From assembly GCA_963920525.1 (NCBI GenBank), contig OY986435.1:260031962-260095961 (forward strand): a DNA stretch of 64,000 bases, in the 5' to 3' direction. This DNA comes from Dichetophora obliterata. Lineage: Eukaryota > Arthropoda > Insecta > Diptera > Sciomyzidae. Positions 34,826 through 46,872 of the stretch are shown here, piece by piece. The translations under genes were made by a program, and so were the position numbers. Position 1 is the stretch's first letter. Each line of letters opens with the position of its first letter. The notes under the pieces are model-generated. The model made no database searches and had not been told where the DNA came from. It worked only from the letters and a program-made list of their open reading frames with translations.

Positions 34826-35018
34826 TTTTCGTTTTAAATCCTTTTTTAGTCTTGAAATTTTTCTGTGTTGCATTTTGAAATAAAATGTCAAATAAAAAAA
34901 TTGTTACATTTTGTTTTATTTCAAGTTTTTAGTTTGCTGCAAGTTAAACTTTCCAAGAAGTTAAGCCCCTCTGATTCACCCCTTTTTTGTTTGTTTATGT
35001 TTTGTCATCGTGCAGTTT

Positions 35019-35098
35019 TCAAAATTGCCCAAGTCCATAAAATGTTTTATTCAAAAATAACTAAGTCCAGTGCGTTTTTATCAAAAATGACTTAATCC
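35019..35098 (+). repeat. Right iterons (three copies of an 18-bp motif)
   Basis: Copies at 35019, 35051 and 35081: TCAAAATTGCCCAAGTCC, TCAAAAATAACTAAGTCC and TCAAAAATGACTTAATCC. They have the same orientation as the left set, spaced 30-32 bp, while the terminal sequence near 35265-35280 carries the motif inverted. Confidence 0.7.
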
Positions 35099-35404
35099 AT
35101 TTAAATAATGCATTTATTTTGAATCCTTAGTCCTTTTTTATATTTTTTATTTTGATTAGCATATTAAATTAATGTAAGAAGTAAATAGGAAACATTTATT
35201 GCCCTACATGGAAGGAATCGATAGAAAATGAAAAACACTGCTTTTCTAAGAATGATTTATGTGTGGCTTAGTCACATTTGATAAACACCGACTCAAGTAT
35301 TTTTGAGTTCTCTACAAAATATATTAACAATAAAAAATATTGTCATATAAAATCAAAAAACCCGTAAGCTACAATAAATTGAAAGTCTACTGTTTGATTG
35401 ATTA

Positions 35405-38400
35405 CACGGTGCGACAGTCAAAAATACCTGGGAAGTGTTACCATTTTTCTTGTAGGTATTGTTGAGTATAACAAGACTGCATACCAGAAATTCGCCAAAC
35501 ACCCCCAAAATCTTGACTTACCGTTAAAAAACCAGTTTTTGTACCTTTGCGCACTTATAAGGCTGTAACTTAGCCAACGATGCACTGATTTTCAGTTTCT
35601 TACCAGATTCCAGAAGAAAAAATTTAGGCCTTTTTAATGATTGACATACTGTTAATAAAAACTTGATAAATCTATGTGCATTTGTCCGGCAAACTCAATT
35701 TTTTAAAATTTTTTTAAAATTTTCCAACTTTCACGATTTTTGTACACACTATTTTATATAGACACCAACTTTCTGTTAATGTACTAAACAAACACGTTTA
35801 TTAAAAATCACGACGCAACTTAGTTTTTAAAAATCGGCTAGTAATTGAATGAGTTATTGATAAAAACAAAATTTTTGCAAAAATGCCTACACAACGTTTT
35901 TCGTGTTCTTTTGCACATTTTTTATAGGAGCACAGATAACTTAATATGATATCTGTAAAACTATGCCGATGACTGATATCTTTTGAAAAGTAACAAATGT
36001 AGCAAATTTATTAGGTTTTTCGTACATTTAATATTAGTTGCACACTATTTTTTATTAAGAAGTAAATTTTTTTATATGAAATGGTTTTGTGAGAATAAAG
36101 CTGTGAGAAACAAAACGTCAAATGAAGAAACGAAATTACATATTCCTGGCATAAGTTAAGTTCTTATATTGTGGTTATATTCGCATATTGTGGTTGCAAT
36201 TCTAACTTGTGCTCAATTTTTTTAAATGCAGAAATTTTAAAGGCATTACTTAAGAGATATATTTTGTTTTTGTGGACTTTTTTTCTAGCGAATCATCAAA
36301 CAGCAGGTTGCGCTGTCGTACATTTCACCTACAATCGCGTTTCTTTCTATGCTCTTTGCGCTCTCTTAAGTTATGCTTTAAAAAATCGGAGCATTTCAAA
36401 AAATTAGAAGAATTGGAAGAAGTAAAAATTACAACAATATACAACAATATACATTGTTTTTGTTGATGTTTTGTTAATCACTTCTTTATCACTTTGAATC
36501 TGTTTACATAAAAAAAAGTTTGCAATTGGACAACAATCGCGTGCAATTAAAATTAAAATGTGTGACAAACGTAATAAATTTTGTTATATTTGTGGATTAT
36601 TTACGGATTTCAGTCATCGGCGTGATTTTAAAAACAATGTTGGAGTGGTGGAAGTGTACAACAAACTCTTCAATCGCTCTTATAATACCAGTCGGTGGTA
36701 CGAGCCCAAAATTATTTGTGAATATTGCACTGCAACATTAAAAAAAATTAAAGTTCAACCTTCAATTGTTTTGCCCTTTTCGGCGCCTATGACTTGGCAA
36801 CATCAGTCATATCATAAACGAGATGATTGCTATTTTTGCCAAACCAATGTGTCGGGCCACAGTTTTAAAATGCGCAAAAACATTAAGTACGCAAATGTTG
36901 CAACAGTTACGAAGGCAATATCTGGGAATAATGATGTTCCGACAACAAGCAAATCTACTGATGTAACTGATACAGATTTGGAACAAGAAGAGTTCCTTCC
37001 ATCCAATTCGAAGTCAACGGAACGGCATTATGTTTCAAATCTAGATTTCGCCGACCTAGTGCGCGATTTACATATGTCAAAACGAGATTCTGAAATTCTT
37101 GGGTCGCGATTAAAGCAGTGGAATTTGGTGGAAGAAGATTTTCGTATAACATCTGGTAGAAAAATGGACCGTACTTTGATATTTGAAGAATGTTTTAAGA
37201 CTGATGAGAATGATAAGAATTTAGTGTATTGCGTAGATGTACCCAAACTATTCTCGGCCTTGAATCACAATTATTCATCGATGGAATGGCGACTTTTTAT
37301 TGATGGTTCATGTAAAAGTAAGTATTGTTGGAGAAATTTGTGATTTTTTACTCCTTTATATGAAATATGTAATGTTATACCTAGGCTTGAAAGCTGTTTT
37401 ACTGCATAACGAAAATCTGTTACCATCAGTTCCAATCGCATATGCGACTAACACAAAGGAAACTTACGAAGTGATGGAAAAAATACTCCGGCTCATCAGC
37501 TATGCCACGCATAAATGGAAAATAGTCTCTGACTTAAAAGTTTTGACAATTTTATTTGGTATGCAAGGTGGTAATACAAAACATCCGTGCTATCTTTGTG
37601 AATGGGATAGTCGCGCACCGAATCGCTATGATCGCAAAGAATGGTCAACTCGTCAGTCGCATCAAATAGGCAGGAAGAACATTTTAAACATCCCATTAGT
37701 TAAAGCTGAGGATGTTATTCTGCCACCACTGCATCTAAAGCTGGGATACATGAAACAATTTGTAAAAAAACTGGATGTAAACAGCGACGCTTTTTGTCAT
37801 CTTAAAGCGGTGTTCCCAAAACTAAGTGAAGGCAAAATAAAAGGAGGTATTAATTTATTTGTTTCCATATGTAGTACTTTTTTCATAGTTTTTATCTGTT
37901 TTGATGAATTTTAGGTATTTTCATTGGACCTCAAATTCGTCAAATTATGAGAGATGTAAACTTTATGAGCAAGTTAAGTTCTGTTGAAAAACGTGCCTGG
38001 AAGAGTTTTGTTGCACTATGTGATAATTTTCTTGGTAATCACAGAAGCGACGACTATGTCGCGATTGTTAATGAATTTTTGGATGCGTATGGTGGAATGG
38101 GCTGCAACATGTCCATAAAAATTCATTTTCTGCATTCGCACTTGGACTTCTTCCCAGACAACCTGGGTCAGTTCAGCGATGAACAAGGCGAACATTTTCA
38201 CCAAGAAATGGCTACAATTGAAAAACGCTTTGAAGGAAAAAATAAAGTAAAAATGATTTCAGAATATTGCTGGTCACTTCAAAGAGAAACACATGATGCT
38301 GAATTAAAAAAAAACGGACCTGCAAACATTTTTGAGTTCAATGACCAATACTTGTATTTTTGCAAAATTTTGGTTTTAATAAAAACTTCAATAACTCAGT

Positions 38401-38856
38401 CAATAATTACTGGATTTTTAAAAACAAAATTGCGTTTTACTCATTAGAAAACGTCCCTTTTGAATCAATCAAAGAATAGTACGGTTCCATTATAAAATAA
38501 TGTGTGGAATCATCGCCGAAGTTGGAAAATGGCGAACAAAATTAAAAAAATATCTGTTTGCTGGACAAATACACACAGACTTCTCAAATTTTCTTAAATA
38601 TAAAGATATCGTTTGAAAGGTCTAGGTTTCTTCTTTTTAAATCCGGTGAGAAAATGAAAATCGGTTGATTATCAACTGACTTACAGGCTTACAAGCGCGC
38701 AAAGGTACGCAAAACCGGTTTTTTAACCGGATTTCAAGATTTTGGGGGTGTTTGGGAAATTTCAAAAGCAGATTCTTGTTGTACTCAACAACGCCTTCCA
38801 GGAAAATAGTATCATTTCCCAGGTATTTCTACTTTAGTTTTTTTTGTATCACTGTG
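35405..38856. mobile_element. Unclassified DNA transposon, apparently intact gene
   Basis: Ends CACGGTG and (inverted) CACAGTG start a long imperfect inverted repeat of about 340 bp at each side; strongly matching blocks include AAATACCTGGGAA, CAAACACCCCCAAAATCTTGA, TACCTTTGCGC and ATTTGTCCxGCAAAC. TTA is found directly outside both ends (35402-35404 and 38857-38859), a possible 3-bp target duplication. Inside is a plus-strand three-exon gene with no visible break. Superfamily unknown to me; long TIRs, 3-bp TSD and CAC ends could fit the CACTA/Mirage/Chapaev group, but the protein must decide. Confidence 0.8.
36558..38447 (+). CDS. Transposase-like protein, three exons, 584 residues
   Basis: Exons 36558-37317, 37385-37846 and 37915-38447 join in frame (1755 nt with stop). 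Introns are GTAAGT..CTAG (67 bp) and GTATTA..TTAG (68 bp), both phase 1, and the joined reading DGSCKSLKAVLLHN and KGGIFIGPQIRQ restores motifs of a multi-copy insect family I recognise but cannot name. The N-terminus has CxxC pairs (C9/C12, IICEYC, CYFC) suggesting zinc binding; a further CxxC is at 322/325. Candidate acidic catalytic residues (inference) are D249 in LFIDGS, D303 in SDLKVL and D496/E497 or E500 in FSDEQGEHFHQ. The central FADLVRDLHMSKRDSEILGSRL block looks helical. It sits centrally between long TIRs, so it most likely mobilises this element. No stop or frameshift is seen in any exon, unlike every other DNA-transposon gene in the window. Confidence 0.85.
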
Positions 38857-41699
38857 TTATTGATGCACCTTATCAAAATACATGTTCCTGCTAAATTGTA
38901 CACTCCTACAAATAAAAACGACATTTTTAGCAAAAGATTTCTTAAATCCCTAAGACATACAATTACAATAAAAATTTAGATAGTTTCTTGACTCTCCCGT
39001 AAAGTTTTTTAACTGTAGCTTAAGGATTTTTGATTTAATATGAAGATATTAAAAAAAATGCACTGCGATATCCCCTCTGCTCCCCCTGCTCCCCCTGTGG
39101 ACGCCCATGATGGAATTAAGGATTTATATTTTTATGAAACAAATTTCTGTCCGTTGCATATAGGAATTTTAGTTGTTTATTTCAAATAACTACTTTATTA
39201 AAAAAATGTTTTTATACATTTTTCAAAATAAAAAAAAATACTTGCTGGAAAAAAAACTGTAAATGCCATCATGTTTCTAAATTAAAAAGGTACACCTTTC
39301 CGATCTCTTGCATTATTTTTGCTGTTGATCTTTGTTATTCTTAAATTTACTTCAAATTTTCTTAAAAAATAAAGCAAGAATGAAAAGAAAGTAGGTAGCT
39401 AAGAAAATTAATACCTGCCGAATCACACAAATTAAAAATTCTTAAAAGCAAACCTTAAACAACGTTAGTTAAAAGGTTTGCTCCAAAAAATTTAACGAGC
39501 ATTTTTTTCTGCATTATGTTGTTGTTTTTGCAGTTACCTTCTTTTAACCCGACCGACATTCGTGCATTGAATTCATGCAATACAACATTTAAAAGCAGTG
39601 CCTCGTTTCACAGCATCAGTTTCACAGAATCCCAGAGTCAGAGTCTGGGTTCGTGCGCGGCATCCATGCTGCTTGTGCTTCTTCATTATACTCTGCCTGT
39701 TCTTCTTTGCTGCTTCTTCTTTATATTCATCTACTTCTTTGATTTGGATGGACTTGAGTTGCTGCTGCCTCTTCATTCACAAATGTTCACTCTTGGAGGC
39801 TCCGCCCAATTTTTACTAAGGCACTGGCTTGTTAGCCATATGCACCACACACACACACAAACACATACACATGCAAGTGTACACACATACAAATTGTTTA
39901 AACGCCACTATAAAAAATACAACATAAATAATAATTAAACTCACACACTTGCGTTTAAATGCACGTTTTTTGCTTGCTTGTAGTTGTGTGTTTGGCTATG
40001 TTGCTCGTTCTTCTTTTTTAGTGTTTTTTTTTTATTTTCTCCATTGCTTTTGGGAACCCGACATTAGTTTTAAAAACTCCGTTAACTGAGTCAAATATCT
40101 GCTCTGAAATTCCTTGACTTCCCTTTCGTTTTGGCCATGTTGAAAAAAATTAACCTTTATATCTGTGCCGGATTATCGAAATTGGGAGGCATTGGCCGGG
40201 CCTCGTGATATGGGGCCTCTAAATTTCGAAAGCAAAAGAGAAATGCTAAAGCCCATATGACACTTGCTTAATTTTGCATTTTTAAGATCTGAAAAATGCA
40301 AACAGAGCAACACACCAAATTAAGCTATACCATTTTAAGGTGGTGTGAGGAGTACGAAATAGGTAAAAAAAAAAAATGCAGAACTATCATTTTCAAGGGC
40401 TGAAAAATGTAAAAAAAACTTACTTTTTCAGCCGCTAGCAGCTTAAAATTTGACAGATTCACATTAAATTGTGACATTTCACAATTTGTGTACAAATAGT
40501 TTTGTTTATATATGTTTATATATTATTATTACAAATCCAAATTGATATTAAAACTAAAATTGTGCGCATTGCACAATTAAAACTTTTATCTGCTCCATAT
40601 TTTTGGAGTCAGAGGAAGAATCCCAACCCAGAAAGGAAAAGTATTAACCCAAGTCGCTCAGCAGCTTTACATTTAGCGAGACTCAATTTTTTTGCTGACA
40701 GGAATAGCTCTAGCTTATGCAACCGCTTTTAAACATCCTCCTCAAATGCAGCTGCTTTTTTATTCAAGGCCACAACTTTGATAAGAAAACTTATTATTAA
40801 ACAAATTAACAAATTTATCCCAAACCAATAATTTAATATTTTTCAAATATTCAAAATTACTTGGAAATGTCAATTTTTTAACAGCTTAAGCAAAATTGGA
40901 ATACAAAATTTATTCACAATAAAAATACAAAAAGTTGAACAAAAATTTTAGACCAGGATGAAGCTTAAAAAAAATATCGAAGTGGTTTTTATTTTTCTTT
41001 GAGAAACCGATAGACACATATATTTAATACTTTGTACAATCATTAACTAAAATTTAAGAAACAGAAAAATATTTTTTAAATTAGCCTACTGCAAAAAACT
41101 TTATTGATTGCGTTGATTGATTTAATTAAAAATAATTTTTTTTTGTTAAAAAACGTGTCTTTTGCGTCCTATTAAGTCGTTTTTTAAATGTGCCCACTTT
41201 CTATCTTTTTTATTAACAATTTTGTCCGAAAAATTTTGCAGAAATACACACTTTTTTAAATCAGTTCCATTCTTTATATCTATACAATTTTTAAATCTTC
41301 CGAAAAACAATTATAAGTTTTCTGAAACTTTTTTTACAAATGTGGCAATCTGCTTTTTTTGTTGTCAACCGTAAGAAAGCTTTAAAAAACTGTCGCCATT
41401 TTATTGCCGTACAATTGCAAACAATGTATGTTCGTATTCTTTAAACCTTAGTATATATATGTCAAAAATTTCAAATGTATTTATCGTTTCACTTTTGGAG
41501 AAAAATTATAGAAAAAAACTATGTCTTACAAACTTCACATTGATCTTATGTCTTAAAAGTTACTAGTTTATTATGATTACGCTGTCAAAAATATCAGTTT
41601 TATCAAATATCAATTTTAAACTTTTAAAACCATTTTTAAGTTTATAACTACTTTTTTAAATTTAAAAGTTTATTTCTAAAACTTCTCAAAGCTTACTAC
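38857..41699. other. Spacer with CA microsatellite, no recognised gene
   Basis: A CT/CTGC-rich, more GC-rich patch at about 39540-39790 stays open on both strands, and CA repeats lie at 39846-39890. Neither gives a recognisable protein. Near 39085-39110 the sequence GTGGACGCCC preceded by CCCCCT looks like the edge of another degenerate repeat. The rest is AT-rich unique-looking DNA and could include regulatory sequence for a neighbouring gene, which I cannot show. Confidence 0.4.
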
Positions 41700-42100
41700 T
41701 TGCAGATTTAAATATTTCAAACTTTTGGGTTTAGAGAGCAAACTCAAAAAGTTTATAAATATATGTATTGGGTTATTTAAGCCCATAAAGTTTAAAATTT
41801 AAATTTGGAGCTTATTTTTAAAAATGTAAAAAACTGTAGGGTTGAAGAATTAAACCCAAAAAGTTTATTAATGTATATACTAAAGTATTTAAACGCAGAA
41901 GGTTTAAAATTTAAACTTTGAATTAATTTTCAAAATTTTAAAAAACTGTAGGGTTTAGAAATTAAACCCAAAAAGTTTATTTATGTATATACTGGGGCAT
42001 TTAAACACAGAAGGTTTAAGATTCAAACTAAAAGTTTATTTTTTAAAAATCTCGAAAAACTGTAAGGTTTCAAAAGTAAATCCAAAAAGTTTATAAATCC
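41700..42100. repeat. ~112-bp tandem repeat, four units
   Basis: The word AAACCCAAAAAGTTTAT or a close variant recurs at about 41741, 41853, 41965 and 42079, giving periods of 112-114 bp; each unit also contains CTGTAGGGTT and GAAGGTTTAAAATT. The array stops at the left edge of a MITE. Confidence 0.85.
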
Positions 42101-42104
42101 ATTA

Positions 42105-42636
42105 TGCCGGGGTTATGCTAGCCAAACATGATTGCCGAACATTTTTTGTTGTTATTGTTTCACGTATAAAATGAAGAAATGAACTTTTTCTCACATTCAT
42201 TTTCTCGCTCTCGGACCGAACATTTTGATTGCTGATTGAAACGCCAAACATGCCGAACTTTCCAGTGTTGGCTGTAGTCATTTTGTATAATAGCATCAAA
42301 AAAGTAGGTAAAAGTATTAAAAAGTGAAGTTGATTGTGTCTTCAAGTAACCCTTAACATAAACAGCTAGCTAGCATGTCAGATATATGCAAACCATTTTG
42401 TTTAAGATATTATAATCAAAATTCAGAGTAAGTGATATCAGTTCGTATATTTTAATTCGTTACTTTTAAGTACAAAAATGCAAATTAGGGTTGTGCTTTT
42501 TTGTATTTTGACATACTATTACATATAATGCAACTGTGCCACCAATCATAGCATAACCACCAAACAAACATTTCAGCGAAGAGAACAAATTAACAAAAAT
42601 GAACACCGAACATGTTTGGCTAGCATAACCACGGCA
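42105..42636. mobile_element. MITE with ~25-bp TIR and TTA TSD
   Basis: The left end TGCCGGGGTTATGCTAGCC is mirrored by GGCTAGCATAACCACGGCA (one mismatch), extending inward through AAACATG. TTA flanks both ends (42102-42104 and 42637-42639). The 3-bp TTA suggests PIF/Harbinger. Non-coding. Confidence 0.85.
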
Positions 42637-42719
42637 TTAGAGAGAGCTTAAGCGTAATAGGACTTTTAGGGATTCTGTGGACTCCGTGGTTGGAAGTTTT
42701 AGGGGTAACTTATTTTGAA

Positions 42720-43400
42720 GATGATGTCAAACTTTAAAATTTAAGGTGGCGGATAGAGTTGCCAACTAGATTTTTTTTATTTTTGCAAATTCTTGTAATT
42801 TTGAAATTCTGACAACGGATTTGATTTCGAATATAATGTCACAGTTTTAAAATTTAAGATGGAGGTTAGGGTTGCCACATAAATCTGTACCACAGTATTG
42901 CCACCTAATAATATGTATTTTAAGAGTTTTAAACATCATTTATCAGTGTTAAGGGGTCGCTGATTTCGAATCTAAAGTCAGAATTTTATAATTAAAGATG
43001 GTGAATAGGGTTGCCACCTTATTTTTTTTGTAGTTTTATGAATTCGGGGCTGGCAAAAAAAAATGGTACACCAAAAATGGGTCGCTGAATACGAATCCGT
43101 TGTCAGAATTTCCAAATTATAAAATTTTGAAATAATAGGGTTGCCACCTAATATTATGTCATTTCAAGAGTTTTAAACGTCATTTATCAGTGTTAAGGGG
43201 TCGCTGATTTCTAATCTAAAGTCAGAATTTTAAAATTCAAGATGATGAATAGGGTTGCCACCTTGATTTTTGTAGTTTTATGAATTCGGGGCTGGCAAAA
43301 AAAATGGTACACCAAAAATGGGTCGCTGAATCCGAATCCATTGTCAGAATTTCCAAATTATTAAATTTCGAAAAAGGGTTGCCACCTAATATTATGGCAA
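42720..43400. repeat. ~240-bp tandem repeat
   Basis: The phrase GGGTTGCCACCTAATATTATG recurs at about 42896, 43139 and 43377 (periods 243 and 238), with internal GTTAAGGGGTCGCTGATTTC and GAATTCGGGGCTGGCAAAAA blocks in each unit. Two complete units plus diverged edges are visible. Confidence 0.85.
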
Positions 43401-45796
43401 TAACAACAGAAAAAAGTTACACGAACTCCGCATAATAAATGAAACGAACAACGAAACAAACGATCGTGAGTCGCTTCCGACGGCAGTGCAGTCGCAAAGA
43501 GTCGAAACCAGAGTTGAAAAGTAGAAAACTTGACTTTTACCACCAACTCATGTGGGGTAGAAACAAAATAGAATCACGTCAGACATATGATTCGTTTTTC
43601 AGAAGCCAGTCGCGAATTGTAAGGAAAAAAATAAATCAAGTTCCTGCATATCAACTCTAAGCTTGATATTTTTTCAAGTAGCTTGATTTTCAATTTACTT
43701 GTTGCAGATCTCTGCTTGCCACACGAATAAAGTGGCGGGTGGAAATCATAATTCGGATGGAAAATACCGTCTGAAGTGACCTCTAGCAGTGAGTAGTAGA
43801 AATATGCTGTTGCACTGGTAATGCAAACCTTTGAACTTGAAGGTGGCAATTGCCACCGCCAGGGCCGAAAAGGTTAACTAAAATAGTAAGGTAAATTTAC
43901 TGTGATTATAATAGTATTTATAATGGTTTTGTTATTAAACTGAAGTAAAATTTTGCTACAAGTTCCACAGAAAAAATTCAATGTTGAAAATATCAATGAC
44001 AATGTTTTAAAATTACACAACATTGTATGATAAATTTTACTATTGAAATAACGGGCGAAAAAAAATTTTTTCTCTGTATCGACTATATTCCGTTCTTTTA
44101 TATACTATACCATCGGAAAACATAAATATCAAAGCAATCTGTTCTTGTAGTGCTTCACTGCATAGATACATACATTTCGCCTGGGTCGTTCATCTGATCG
44201 AAATGGCGAAAAATTTAGATGGGAACAAAAAGGAACAAAGTGTAACATTGAAGACCACACATTTTGCCTCCTAGAAGTGCAAGAAAATATTTTTTTCTTC
44301 AACTTTATGTAGTATCAGGTCATTAAAAAATTTATTTTGCAGGATGAAATATCCAAAATAGCCATAAAATTGCCATCCTGCAATCGGTACTCTTTCAAAT
44401 ATATAACAATTTAAAGAGTGGAGCTTTCGCAATTTTTATATCAACTTGTTCTAGATGACAACAATTTTTTTAACATATATTTCATCTACAAAATTTTGGA
44501 CCCTCGATTTTACCACTTTTTGAATTTCGCACCTTTTAATAAGGAAAACTAAGAGGCAAATAAAAATAAATTAAGCATCCTCACAGTGTGGCTTTTAACA
44601 CTACTTATATTTAAATTTCAAAGAGGCACCAGTGGTTTTAAGTGCGAAGCCCAAGTGCAAAGTTAAATTTATTTGTTATGTTCTTACAATTTAAACCAAA
44701 AAATTGTCATTTCTGTAAGCAACTGCGTATACAGTTAGTGATTGACTAAAACGACATTGAGTATAACACATGAAAGTGTTTTAGTTTTCTCTGATGCCTG
44801 CGATATCCAAATAAAGATGATTTTGTCATTCCTGTAACCACTACAAAAATACACAAAATGTATACAAATCAATTACATGACGGCATACCGTGTGGCTTAA
44901 AGCAATTTTAATTTACTTTTGGCCAAATAGTATAACGAAAAAAATAATTATAGCTTCAAGTTCTATTTTTACATTTTTCATTTTTTAATTGGAAAAAGTG
45001 CACTATTGCGGGAACTGACTATGCATTTAACTTTGTTTTCGTCATATAAGGCGTTTAAATTTAATTCATGTATGCTGAATTTTCCACATCAACAACATCA
45101 TGTATTTTTGTACGATTTTATACGAGAGTTGTAAGGTTTGTTATAAAATTCTACAGAATAAAATTAATGAGTTAATTAAATTATTTACTTTTATTTGAAG
45201 CTAATATTATAAATTTCTTTTTGTTTTAAAATAATAAATATTTGTATGACTGAGTGGGGATAATGTTTTAAAGTGTAATAAATGTTTACAGTAAAGTTTA
45301 AATAAAGACGTGTGTTTTATACTGTGATTTTTACATACTGCAATTTACTTGAATAATTTTCGATATTATGTGTTTTATTCAGATTTGGGATTAATATCCG
45401 GCATAACAGCGTGGTTTATAATAGATTCAATAAAACAAGCTGATTAACAACAGTTCTTATTGCTAAATATTGGTGGAAGATTGCTATCTGCACAAAATTA
45501 ATTTTAATATTACTTTAAGAATTGTAGTTAAACTAAACAAAAAAAGTTGAATTTTACTTACAGAAGTGTAGTAGCTTTGCAATAGCACTACAAAAATTAT
45601 AGTAACATTAAACAATATATGTTTAATTTGACACCAATATCAATACTAAAGCTATCACAAACTGTTGACTTTATCTACATGCCAAAAAAGCACAAGATGT
45701 TGAATTAAATATTTTGAAATAAATTATTACAAATAAATAATTATAAAAAAAAATAAAAATTAAAATAAATTTCAACAATAAGTTTTCAGAGTACAT
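43401..45796. other. Spacer with an R2 repeat piece, no recognised gene
   Basis: At 44390-44560 the sequence matches R2 (AAAGAGTGGAGCTTTCGCAA.., TAGATGACAA.., CTTTTTGAATTTCGCA) and gives the uninterrupted version of the site split at 7200-9684. The rest shows short open frames only (43439-43660, 43574-43849), without motifs. Confidence 0.5.
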
Positions 45797-46872
45797 CAGT
45801 GGCGTAGCTATGATCTGCCAAAAGAAGGGGGGAGGGAATAAACAAAATTTGAAACTATGCCTAAAACTATGTTTAAAAATATATTTTTTAAAGCGATTAC
45901 TTTGTAAAGCCATTGTGCGCTCTAGGCAAACAGAAAAAAGTGAATATTTTTATATGACATTAATTGATATTGCTTTTAACCACTTAATGGCTCTTTGAAA
46001 ATCGGCCAGTCCGTTAAGCGCACTATAAAGTTTTAAGAAATAATAATAGTTTTTACTACAACCCTTTATAAAAAAGACACAGTTTCCATAGTATCGTAAG
46101 TATAGACGTAGAATTCCCTTTTATACAGTAATAGAGAAAAATTCTGGTTATTTTTTCATTTATTTTTTTCAAAACTATTTTAAAGCATTTCAATTTCTAA
46201 ATAAAAATTATTCAAAAACAAATTTGTTGTTGTTGTTGTCTTCTTCAAACTTACTTGATCTAAAAAGCTCACAATTAAATTCATGTAAAAATGTATTTTG
46301 TTTTATAAAAAGTTTTCCTTTGATATTTTTAGTGATAAATTTGTTGTTCTTGTTCATTTTTATATTGGTTAAACCGAAATGTAATTCAAAATTATATATA
46401 ATAAATGGAAATAAATGTTGGAAAATTTGAAGTATTTATTTTTCCTGTAGTAAAGATCATATATGTATATGTATATTTTATAAGTGATTTAAAATTACAA
46501 TTTTAGTTAACAAAATATATTTTTAATATGGAAAAAATGTAATGCATAACAGAAATAGTTCGAATTTATTATGGCATTTCAAAAATAAATGGATTTTCAA
46601 AGAACAACGCATTTTTAGTAACGCATGCGCAAACCTGCGTAGTAATCATACATACTGGCTCTGTAGCTACACTATAGAGGACCTTATTTTAAAAAGTCCA
46701 ACCCAAGGGCTCAAACTGTTGTAATTGATGATAAAAAATTCGTGAACAATTTTAGCAAGATCAAATGCATATAAACCCGTGCGCACACGGTTTAAAGTTT
46801 GCACAAGTGCATGAAAGAAATAATTTTTTTTTATTATTCATTAAACTGAAAAATTTTTGGAAAAACAAGCCT

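Larger units (their letters stand above)
32542..35294. mobile_element. DNA transposon with 4-bp TSD and subterminal iterons
   Basis: Terminal GAGTCGGTGTTTATCAAA is mirrored by TTTGATAAACACCGACTC; AAGT flanks both ends (32538-32541 and 35295-35298). Six 18-bp iterons of the form TCAAAARTRACTAAGTCC lie near the ends. It holds a broken transposase-like gene on the plus strand. I recognise the protein as belonging to a widespread multi-copy insect family but cannot name the superfamily from sequence alone. Confidence 0.85.

Noticed and set aside
39573..39938. Coding exon on either strand in the CT-rich patch
   Set aside because: Both strands are open and low in complexity, with no motif or paired splice sites that extend it.
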